From positions 434,001 to 498,000 of the forward strand of contig JAHLEZ010000031.1 in assembly GCA_020726505.1 (NCBI GenBank): a stretch of 64,000 nucleotides of DNA, written 5' to 3'. Each line of letters begins with the position of its first letter. Within the stretch, counting starts at the first letter, position 1. This DNA comes from Leptodontidium sp. MPI-SDFR-AT-0119. Taxonomy: Eukaryota > Ascomycota > Leotiomycetes > Helotiales > Leptodontidiaceae. A program made the translations under genes and the position numbers. Shown one piece after another: positions 23,704-33,164 of the stretch. Under the pieces are notes generated by a model, which had not been told where the DNA came from, ran no database searches, and saw only the letters and a list, made by a program, of their open reading frames with translations.

Positions 23704-23975
23704 CTATTGATTGTCCGCTCTCGGCTGTACATATGTATCCTGCGTAAATAGCTCTTTTGGTTCGGTTTGGATACACATGAGAGGGTGACTTGGATGCGGT
23801 TGTATTGGCTTAGTTTGGTTCAGTAATCTATGATTGGATCTCAAGTTTGCCCCGCTGTCATTTACATTAGTAGCGCAATATTGCATTGTTCCTTATGTGT
23901 GTGAGAGTGTGTCCTTGCAACCGATTGACCACTAAAAATGGTAGGAAGACAATTGTCTTGCGGAGGTGTTTGACT

Positions 23976-25185
23976 TCACACTTTCTTAATAACCTCGATG
24001 ACAATCTTCTTCGCGGAGACTCCTTTCCTGACAATATCAATACCTTCTTGAACTTTACTTAATCCTCCTTCGATGATCTCCGGATCTGGTTTCGCGATGT
24101 ACTTCCTGGCCGCCAGGGCCTCTGGAAGATACTTGCGCCAAATCGCATCTCCGATATCGATGTCGACTAGAATTGGATCTCCGCCAACGACTAGATCCAC
24201 GAATTAGGAAAAAAAAAAATAAGGAGGACATCAAAAAGGATTGATTGCACGTACCAAACACCATCTCGACATCACTGTATTCATTTACTTCTGGCCATCG
24301 CAAGACTGGAAGTTTTCCACCACCGAGTCTATGCACAATCTCCGAGCATTTCGCTTGGGTATCTGAGCTGGAGATGCAATCCATGACTAAGTCGCCCCCT
24401 TTGAGGAGTTTGAGAATGTCTTCGACGGCTGTTGCGCTCTTGTGGTCAATGGCATGCTTAGCGCCCAGGCTCTTAACTAAATTGTGGTTGTGTGCTCCAG
24501 CTGTGGTGACCACGTTGAAGCCGGCTGCTACTGCCAACCTTTATGGTCTTGGGTTAGTATCGGATGTTTCTGCATGCTGTAGAGATATCAGGACTACACA
24601 CTGGATTGCTGAACAGCCAATAGACGAGCTGCCGCCCCACAACAATATAGTCCTGTCAACCGACTCCGGATCGAGAGTCGGCAGCGGAAGTTGAAGATGT
24701 TTGAAAAGCGCACATGCAGCCGTGGTATAACAGAGCGGGAGGACAGCTGCGTTGGCCAAAGGAAGAGTGTCTGGAATAACCGCAACCATAATCTCCTCGC
24801 ATGTCGTGAACTTCTGGAACCCGCCGTTCCTGGGGTCTTGTGTGAATAGAGTCGCGCACTGGGCAGCGACGCGCTGGCCGAGAGTGAACCGGGTTACTGA
24901 TGGACCTAGTTGGATGATTGTTCCGGCAACGTCGGTGCCGAGGATTGAAGGGTAAGAGATTGGAACGTAAGCTAGGTCTTGCATCTATGAATATTTGCGT
25001 CAGCATCTAGACATGATGGTTTTAGTAACGGCTCTTACTAAGAAGTCAATGGGATTCACGGCTGCGTATGCAACTTCGATAACGACTTGATTCTCGGTGG
25101 GATTTGGCACGGATCCTTTCCCAACTTCGCACTGTGCCTTCTCGGCTGGAATCCAAGCAGCTTCGTTGACAATGATAGAAGACAT
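23976..25185 (-). CDS. Medium-chain dehydrogenase/reductase, enoyl-reductase-like
   Basis: Exons 25185-25039, 24984-24602, 24538-24255 and 24190-23976; 342 residues. The N-terminal GroES-like domain contains VIEVAYAAVNPIDF, TDVAGTIIQLG and the typical loop GQRVAAQC. The Rossmann part has LLWGGSSSIGCSAIQLAVAAG, the glycine-rich NAD(P) motif of the zinc-free branch. No catalytic-zinc Cys/His set is evident, so it belongs with quinone-oxidoreductase or trans-enoyl-reductase-like proteins, of which many act in fungal secondary metabolism. Substrate unknown. Convergent with the tyrosinase gene; it faces the bZIP gene across a 0.6-kb shared promoter region. Confidence 0.85.
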
Positions 25186-25790
25186 ATTTGCACTGCGGAT
25201 GGGTGTAATTGAGATGTGAGATGAGGTGTTGCTATGTTGTTGTTCTCTGTGGCCTACTCTTTTTTCCTGGGGCAGAGTAAAGCTCAATAAATACTACAAT
25301 ATGAGTGCTTGAAGACAGCTGGCATGATGATTTTCACTCTTTTGACCAACCCACAATAGAAATTTAAAATAATGAGATGGGATCGGGGATGGTTGGTAAT
25401 AAAGTCCGCAACGAAGTCGTTCTTCGGCCGAAACCTTTCTCGGCTATGTGGTGAACGTCCGCCTCGGAATCCGGGCCCGACAAGCAGGTTGTGTACTGTA
25501 CTGCACATATATAGAACTAAAGTCGAGGGTTAGGTCGCATGCATTACCTTCCGGTCTTAAGGCCAGAGCTTCGTCAGGTCACATTTGTTGTATCTTGTTG
25601 TGGTGTAGGCTCGCCTTGTTGACTCTAAGGCTCCGCAATTTAAGCAAGCGAGGCGAGGGACATGCTATTGGGCAATCGTATACCCACAATTCTGACACCA
25701 CTAGACCAATCAGCGGATTCATTTGTGTGTCAGAAATTAGCGGACTTGGTGGGCATCATTATTTTTGTCAGCAAATGTCCTCCCTACTCC

Positions 25791-26576
25791 ATGAAAAACA
25801 GAGAATGCAGATGCCATCGTCTTGATCACACCTTTAATAACCTGGATAAGTCATTAAGTTTTCCGTATCCTGGCAATAAACATAGTTGCACGATTGCTTC
25901 AAAGTCACGACCTTTGATTTGGTTAGAGAATGGTGTGTGGTTCGGAGTGGATGATGCGACGAAGCGAAAGAAGATCCAAGACCGTCTTGCCCAAAGAGCT
26001 CGCCGTAAGTTATGTTTTTTCTCGAGACTTCTCTCCATCTCACACCTAGCCGCAGGAGACCGAATTGCTCAGCGAAAAAGCCTGTCACGAAGCCCTTATA
26101 TCTCTAACGGAGAAGACATTCAGCCACTCCCGCGAACGCAGCCAGCTACCACCTCTCATCTTCCGCCTTTAATACAACCGAACTTGATTGAACCGATATC
26201 TCTTGATCGTGCTCTCCTTTCCCTTCCGCAGCATACCATCTACTCCGCCACGTTTCACAATGGTGTGATATTAGGACTTGCTTGTGGGTGCTCATCGGTA
26301 TCCATATCGTAGCCAGCTCTTCCCCGTGTCCCAGAATCTTTGCGCCCAACTACGATGCAACTGCAGCAAGTACATTTCCAGTGGATTGACAGGTTTCCGA
26401 TGCTAGAGTTTCGAAATAAAATGATCTCTTGTAGTGATTCCCTCAGCATTGAAGGGTTCCTTTCTGACCTTTTCACGATACTAACGTTTGTTTTAGCCAC
26501 TGGATCTGCAAGCTGGGATCTCGAAGCATGGTTTCCAACGGATGAGTTTAAGAAGAAATGGAGTTGTCTGTTCTGA
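25791..26576 (+). pseudogene. bZIP-like regulator with DUF3425 domain, interrupted
   Basis: The frame contains DDATKRKKIQDRLAQRARR, the basic region seen in the fungal bZIP-DUF3425 family. It is followed by a 51-bp in-frame intron (26005-26055, GTAAGT...CCGCAG). DUF3425 features come next: SLDRALLSLPQHTIY, then RPTTMQLQQVHFQWIDRFP, and the end WDLEAWFPTDEFKKKW. One TAG at 26310-26312 interrupts the frame between these blocks. No good intron removes it without also removing conserved residues, although a 48-bp intron 26265-26312 is conceivable. A short intron ending TTTTAG near 26495 is also possible. The start is uncertain (ATG 25791 used). Proteins of this family are DNA-binding regulators often found in metabolite clusters. 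Either a recent pseudogene or an intron I have misjudged. Confidence 0.5.
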
Positions 26577-27434
26577 GGCTCGTGTAAGATGTTTGGATCG
26601 AAAGGCGTTGGCTACGATTTGTCACTTAAGTCGGGTTGGAAGCACTCCTTTCTTCAACCCATCTGTGACGAGTTCTCGGGAGCCTGACATCTATTTGATG
26701 TGAATTTCGTGGATGTTTCCCATTAATGACTCGTCTTCTGACACTTCTTCGTCGACAGCATTCAAAGAGGCTTGAAACTTTGATCATTGAGCTTAGTAAT
26801 GCTCCCTCCCGAGAAAGGCGAGGAGACAAGCAGTAATAAGTTACTGAATTACTAGGTTTGCCGCAAATGCTGAACATACACAAGCCTTGTTACAATACGT
26901 GGACCTGTTCCACGGGAAACTGTGGTGAGAGCCTCGGATCGCAATGACTTGCACTCATAGTGTTTGTTCGATTTTTGTTTCTGCACTTACAGTAGTCAAA
27001 GACTAGCTCGGGAATATATACATACCGGCGGGTGGGGCGTGAACTTAAAGTTGCCTTCCTCCACATTTCGGCTCCCCCACAAATGAGATTTCTTCACATC
27101 CCACACTCATATGCGGGGATGGGCGACAAAACTTTATTATTTGTACAAAGCCAGTGGGGCTTTCCAGCCCCCGCAATGCTTAAGATAGCTGGGAACTTCG
27201 GGATATAAAGGAGAGGTGAATTGGAAATGTTCGGTTCTATGTGGGGCGAACATAACTCCCAGTGGGATGTTGGTCTTGACATGCTTTTCTATAAAAGTCT
27301 TTTGTCTTTTGGGGGATACCCCTTCCCTCGAGTAAAGGAACGAGACGTCTCTCCTTCAACTTCTTCATCTTGTTCCTCTTCGTAACTCCAAGCTCGCCTA
27401 CTCAATTCAATATCATTCACCTGCACTGATCACA
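26577..27434. other. Promoter region of the oxygenase gene
   Basis: No coding family recognised. The stretch just before 27435 is a pyrimidine-rich leader, as is common upstream of fungal start codons. Confidence 0.4.
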
Positions 27435-29021
27435 ATGGCGGTGCAAATCCAAACGGTATCCCAAGCATCCGAGAAGCGTTTTGCACCAGACGACTTTCCG
27501 CTTCCAGCAGTTCCTGCCCCTCAACCATACCTGTACGGTCTCAAATCCTCATGGCCCATCGCCCAAGATTTGACAGGCTCCAATGCTCCATGCCGCCTCG
27601 AAGGAGAGATTGCCGACCTCGTAGTTCATGGCACAGTTCCATCGGCCATTGCCGGTACATTCTACCGGGTAATGTGCGATCCTTTCGTACCACCCCACCC
27701 AAACAACATTCCTCTAGATGGCGACGGTCACATCTCCGCTTTCCGATTCCACGACGGCCGCGTCGACATGAAGCTCCGGTATATCGAGACGGAGCGGTAC
27801 CTTCTTGAGCGACGAGCGAACAAGGCCCTCTTCGGCTTGTACAGGAATCCGTTCACACATCACCCTTGTGTGCGCGCAGCCGTGGACTCAACAGCAAACA
27901 CCAACCTGGTCTTCTGGGCCGACAAGTTGCTTGCCTTGAAGGAAGGCGGCTTACCATATGAAGTTGATCCCCATACGCTCGATACAAAGGGCTATGATCC
28001 GTTTGGGCCCCAAATCAAATCCAAGACATTCACTGCCCATCCAAAAGTGGATCCATTCACTGACGAGCTTGTTGTGTTCGGCTATGAAGCGAAGGGCTTA
28101 GCAACGCGGGACATTGCGACGTACACACTTGATAAAGAAGGTCGCAAGACCAATGAACTCTGGCTTCAATCTCCTTGGTGTGCTGCGATACATGATAGCA
28201 TAATCACAGAGAATTGGCTTGTGCTTGTGCTTTGGCCATTTGAGAGTAACATGGAACGGCTGCGAGCGAAGAAGCAGCACTGGGCTTGGAACTACGACTT
28301 AAAGGCTACTTTCATTGTCGTGCCCAGGAGACAGAGTACCGTTCTGCCCAATGGATGGAAAATAGGCGAGACTAGGTTCTACGAGTGGAAGAATTGCATG
28401 AACATCCATACCGCTGGCGGGTGGGAAGGCCAGGATGGGCACATCTACCTTGAAACGACACGCGTGCACGACAACGCCTTTCCTTTCTTCCCACCCGATG
28501 ACGGTCGGATGCCATCCCCAGAAACGAAAGCAGACTTCGTGCGTTGGAAATTGGACCTTACTGCACCCAGCGGTAGTGTGATTCCAGACCCCGAATTGAT
28601 TCTGGACATGCCATGTGAGTTCCCCCGGATCGACGAGCGGTTCATGACCAAACAATACAACGTCGTGTTTCTTGATGTGTTCTTACCCGATCGATCGGAT
28701 TCTGGCAAGAACATTTTCCATGGCTTGAACGGCTTGGCCATGCACGATCACCGGACAGGCAAGACACGCTTCTTTTATGCGGGGGATGACAGTATGGTAC
28801 AAGAGCCAATCTTTATTCCACGAACAAAGGATGCGGAGGAGGGTGATGGGTGGATTGTCGCGATGATTGAGAGAAGATTAGAGAACCGATGTGATCTGGT
28901 TATTATCGATACACGAGAGTTTGAAAAGCCCGTGGCGATTGTAAGACTGCCTCTTCATTTGAAAGCGCAGATTCATGGGAATTGGATCGATGCGAAGGAT
29001 TTGAAGAAAGTGCAAGGCTAG
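27435..29021 (+). CDS. Carotenoid-cleavage / lignostilbene dioxygenase family enzyme
   Basis: An intronless frame of 528 residues from a good ATG (CACAATGGCG). The four iron-binding histidines of the seven-bladed propeller are present in sequence: H202 (TAHPK), H253 (AAIHDSIIT), H325 (MNIHTAGG) and H514 (QIHGNW). Other family blocks are GDGHISAFRFHDG near residue 96 and EPIFIPRTKDAEEGDGWI. Length is normal for the family. There is no membrane segment or signal peptide, so it is cytosolic. These enzymes split C=C bonds with O2; fungal members include retinal-forming, apocarotenoid-cleaving and stilbene-cleaving types. With a tyrosinase and a reductase nearby rather than carotenoid-synthesis genes, a phenylpropanoid or stilbene substrate is plausible but unproven. 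Confidence 0.93.
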   Translation: MAVQIQTVSQASEKRFAPDDFPLPAVPAPQPYLYGLKSSWPIAQDLTGSNAPCRLEGEIADLVVHGTVPSAIAGTFYRVMCDPFVPPHPNNIPLDGDGHISAFRFHDGRVDMKLRYIETERYLLERRANKALFGLYRNPFTHHPCVRAAVDSTANTNLVFWADKLLALKEGGLPYEVDPHTLDTKGYDPFGPQIKSKTFTAHPKVDPFTDELVVFGYEAKGLATRDIATYTLDKEGRKTNELWLQSPWCAAIHDSIITENWLVLVLWPFESNMERLRAKKQHWAWNYDLKATFIVVPRRQSTVLPNGWKIGETRFYEWKNCMNIHTAGGWEGQDGHIYLETTRVHDNAFPFFPPDDGRMPSPETKADFVRWKLDLTAPSGSVIPDPELILDMPCEFPRIDERFMTKQYNVVFLDVFLPDRSDSGKNIFHGLNGLAMHDHRTGKTRFFYAGDDSMVQEPIFIPRTKDAEEGDGWIVAMIERRLENRCDLVIIDTREFEKPVAIVRLPLHLKAQIHGNWIDAKDLKKVQG

Positions 29022-29176
29022 GGTATATTTGTGAGAAAATACAAAGACGTCGTCGCGAACCAGACCTATCAGCCCCTTTATCAACTGACCGTCACCAGAA
29101 GTCGAAGCGCAGATCACGATGAAATGTCTCTGACTTGAACTTATCAGCGCTTGTCTTATCAAGTGTCAATTGACTA

Positions 29177-29270
29177 CTCGTCGGTTTCCTGATTTTTTTT
29201 GTGTTTTTTTCCGACCTGCTGGCGCAGGTCGGTACCACCAACTTCGACATACCAGCAACTTCGACACGAC
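29177..29270. repeat. Left terminal inverted repeat of the Fot1-like element
   Basis: Exact reverse complement of 32594-32687 over 94 bp, ending at CGACACGAC. It contains two short subrepeats (CAACTTCGACA and CAACTTCGACAC) that may be transposase binding sites. Confidence 0.95.
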
Positions 29271-29585
29271 CTTTCTAGCTTATTTAATTACTTTAAAAAT
29301 CCAATTCTAGTTCGTTTGACTTGATTTTTTCATAGAAAAATGCGCCATAGTTGAAAGCATAATTATCACACTAGTGCATTAGGGCTAGGGCTAATTAATT
29401 ATGCATTGTTTTGAATTGAATATGGGTTTCGGGTGCAGATTTGGCAGGTCTTGGCACCTCGGCACGTCCCGCAATTCATTAACAGGGGTACAAATCGCGT
29501 CCGGATTTCCCTTCCTACACGTAAAAACGCGATTTATCCTACCCACACATACACGATTCAATCCAGACCACGAATTACGCTTACC

Positions 29586-32187
29586 ATGGCCAAATCTACG
29601 CCTCAAATCAAGCATGGAGGGTCTAAGAAGAGCAAGAAGAAGTCTCCATTAGATGTTAGGATTGCTCGCATACGGAAGATGCCCAAATACAAGACCCCCG
29701 CCTATATGAGCCAGGAAGCTAGGATTCAGGCTGCTTTGGCGGCATATGAGAACCCCGAGGATACCGATATTACCAGTCTACGTATCGCCGCTGGTGTTTT
29801 CCGTGGAGTTAGTTACTCTACGTTGAATAGTCGTTACAAGAAGAGCGATATTTCAAAGACGTTGGCTGAGAATGGGGGTCATAACAAGAAGTTGAATGAG
29901 GCTCAAGAGGCGTCTCTAATATGGTATATTGATACTGCCATTGAGAGAGGCTTTCCTATGAGATATGATATGATTGTTGCCGCCGCAACTATGATATTGA
30001 GTCTCTCTATGGAAATCTTCCAGCGAATTGGACAGAATTGGGCTAGAAGATGGGTAGACAGAATGGACATTACTGGCCGATATCATGCTTTACGGACTAC
30101 TCCAATGGACCAAAAGCGTAAAGATTGTATGACGATTGAAGAGATTACTGGTTGCTTTGAGAAGTTAGCTGCGGTGATGGCCAAATACTCAATACATTGG
30201 AAAGATATCTTCAATATGGACGAAATTGGCTTCAGGGTCGGGTGCATCAGTAGTACAACGGTTATTACGCACAAGAACATTCGGAAGGTACGTTTTACCA
30301 CTAAAAAACCACTTATCCTGATGACTGAGTGCGTATTAACTGTTTCTAGGTTTTCACCCGTGATCCTGTCGACCGCGAGTCTGTGTCAATCATTGAGTGT
30401 ATCTCTGCTGCTGGCTACGCTATTGATTGCTACATCATTATGCCGGGGGCTGTCTACCTTGAGAAGATGTTTAACAACAACCTACCTCCAGGCACAAAGA
30501 TCTCTTGCAGTGAAAAGGGGTACTCAAGTGACGAGCTCGCATTAGAGTGGCTTCAACACTTTGATCAACAAACCAAAGGTCGCCAACAAGGCCCTTGGCG
30601 TCTCTTAATATTTGATGGCCATGGTAGCCATATGACCTACGAGTTTATCTCTAGGTGTGAGCAACTAAAGATTATACCTTTCTGTTTAATTGCTCACTCA
30701 ACACATGCCACACAACCACTCGACGTTGCTTGTTTCCAGTCCGAAAAGCATTGGCATGGCCGAGCAATTGAAGATAGAATTAGAGACGGTTGCAACTCCT
30801 TCACTAAATACACCTTTCTTCAATGCCTTAATCAAATCAGAGCCAAAACCTTCAAGAAAGAGACGATTCAGTCAGCCTTCAGGCGTACCGGCATATGGCC
30901 ATTGAACCCGAATGTCATCATTGAAGCTTTTAAGCTTACCCAGGATACCCAAATAGGCCATAAAGATATGGGCGGACGAGTGTATAACCATACCCCGGGT
31001 GATCTATCTACGGCAATCAATGTTCCTGCATCCAACGAGCATATACCACGCTGGATACCAGTTAATAACGACTTCTGGGAGGCCGAGACTACGTCAGACG
31101 AAGAATACGACTATATTCCGTGGATTCAGAATGATAGAGCTTTCGACGATGAGCCAGAGGACGGAATTGAGCTCCCACAGCTCCCACGTGACGGAGATAT
31201 TGATATTGCAACAGATTTGATAGCTCCATTAGCAAGCTCTCATATTGACGAATTGCTAGAAGTGGCGGCGACTCTAGAGCAACCTTTGCAACCTAGAGGT
31301 CTAGAAAATTACGGGGATTATGGGCTTAAAAGTACAGCGGAAGATCCCCGTTGGTATAGAAAGACGCCATTTTTTGGTACCCCATATGGAGTTAAAGGAA
31401 TCAACGCACACGCCGAATTTCTTAACGCCTACGAAGATATATTATCGTCACCATCAAGGCGTCTCTCTAATAAGAAGTTCCGTAAAGGTAGTACAGTCAA
31501 TGCTATCATGGCCGACGCCACACGCCAGGAGCTCACTTCTACTGTTCCAAATAATACCTGGGGCAGTAATTCTCTTGTACTGAATGACGAAGATGGTTCC
31601 AGGAGAGTAAAACCTCGCGGTGGGGGCCGTGTAATCTCCTCTGGGGAAGGGTTGCGAATCATCGGCGAAAGGAATGATGCTGCCCAGGAGTCCAAACTTG
31701 CGAAGCTTCAAAGAGAGGCGAATATTGCTGGAAATATATTGAAGTTAGAAGAGGAGAGAGTTACTAAAGCTTTAGCTCGACAGCAAAAGAGAGAGGAGAA
31801 AGAAACTGCAAAGGTTCAAAAAAGAACGGAAAAGGCACGCATCCGGGAAGAGAAAGCTCAGGCTAAAATACAACATAAACTCGACAAAGCTATGAGGTTA
31901 CAGGCGTTGATTAGTACTGGAAAGAAGCCTAGGGGTCGGAAATCGACTACAATTACAGAGGAAGAGGCCACACAACAAGAGCCTGTAGTTATGGCCGCAT
32001 CCCAAAGACCAATTCGCGCCAAGAGACTAACAAAAAAGCGATTGAGATACCTAGCGACGACGAGCAGGAAGATGGCAGTGATATTGAGAGCCTTTTAGAG
32101 TCAGATTTGTCCGCTGATTCCGATTCCGACGTCAATTTGAGTGATAATGGTAGTGGTGGGCCTGTAGATTACGATGATTACAATTGA
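29586..32187 (+). CDS. DD35D transposase of the Fot1/pogo group
   Basis: ATG at 29586. Exon 1 ends at 30287, a 62-bp intron (GTACGT...TTCTAG) follows, and exon 2 starts at 30350. The present frame stops at 32098 (816 residues). Catalytic acidic residues are visible: D212 (NMDEIGF), D323 (FDGHGSH) and D359 (QPLDVACF), with 35 residues between the last two. The N-terminus has the helix-turn-helix DNA-binding region; residues about 670-740 form a highly charged Lys/Glu/Arg coiled coil. Just before the stop, a run of six A (32032-32037) probably lost one A. In the next frame an acidic tail (PSDDEQEDGSDIESLLESD) continues to a stop at 32185-32187. The enzyme cuts and pastes the element at TA sites in the nucleus. 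Confidence 0.88.
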
Positions 32188-32593
32188 GGGGTATTTGAGT
32201 TAGTGTTAGAAGGATTGGATGTTAGATTACATAAGCGAGGATACCCGAAACCCATATTTTTGACGAAACCACTTCTTTTCTACTACCAAACGTTATGTGA
32301 TAGTTGTATAAATCTCGGAATCGATTAGAATAGGTCTAATTAGTATATCCCGTGGATCTTTTTTACTAAAATCCATAAAGGGGCTGAGAAGTTAGACGTA
32401 GAAGTTGATATTTTCCGTGTTTTTTACCCCGCGAGACCTCAAATTTTCGCTTAGTCCATTTAATTACAACACACTACGTGAATCAAATGACGTCATCTAA
32501 AGTGTGATTAATACAAGATTTTGTTCCGGATTTAATAGTCCAACTTTTGAGTCGATCGTATTAGTAATAAAAAAGTTATTCCTTGATTAAGTC

Positions 32594-32687
32594 GTCGTGT
32601 CGAAGTTGCTGGTATGTCGAAGTTGGTGGTACCGACCTGCTGGCGCAGGTCGGAAAAAAACACAAAAAAAATCAGGAAACCGACGAG
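32594..32687. repeat. Right terminal inverted repeat of the Fot1-like element
   Basis: Exact reverse complement of 29177-29270, followed directly by the TA target duplication. Confidence 0.95.
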
Positions 32688-32689
32688 TA

Positions 32690-33164
32690 TTACGAGGAGC
32701 TTAATCACGATTGAACGTCGCTAACTTGGACATATTAACGGCTTTTGTAGTATCTGCTTGCCTGGCAGTGTAAGTTGGACTTTTGAAGATATAGTTTGCT
32801 TTGGACAATGGCTTTTGAAATGAGAAGAGTCTGCAGGACGTGGTGCGGTGGTAAAGCAGGCCTTTACCTGTAATTGAACGTTGCCAACTTATGCTTACCA
32901 GCGCCTCTCTCGTGTTATATCCACTGACCATCACTAAAAGCGGAAGCCTATGCCAGTACTCCTGAACGTCGTTAACTTGGACTCATCAGGGCCTTTCTCA
33001 TTTTTAATGACATTTGGAAGTCAGGTGAGCAATGCGGCTGACGCGGTATTTCCAGTAGGGGTGGGACGTTAAATGGGATCTCGGTTATTGCCCTGAACCT
33101 CCAGAATATCAACCCTTCTTCACACAAGCTCCCACCATCACTATTGAAATACTTAGCTCGGACT
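32690..33164. repeat. Degenerate tandem repeats around the transposon insertion
   Basis: Units resembling TGAACGTCGCTAACTTGGAC followed by ATCAGCGCCTTTCTC occur near 32711, 32873 and 32963. Related pieces (TTGAACTTATCAGCGCTTG; ACTGACCGTCACCAGAAG) lie left of the transposon at 29080-29160. No gene. The right part is the promoter of the HET gene. Confidence 0.4.

Larger units (their letters stand above)
29177..32687 (+). mobile_element. Fot1/pogo-type Tc1-mariner DNA transposon, 3511 bp, near intact
   Basis: Bounded by perfect 94-bp inverted repeats (29177-29270 and 32594-32687; outer end CTCGTCGGTTTCC) and flanked on both sides by the target dinucleotide TA (29175-29176 and 32688-32689). It carries one transposase gene on the plus strand. 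Base composition and coding frame are not RIP-like, unlike the other elements in the window. Both inverted repeats contain a hairpin with stem CCGACCTG/CAGGTCGG. The identical arms point to a recent insertion. Confidence 0.93.
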
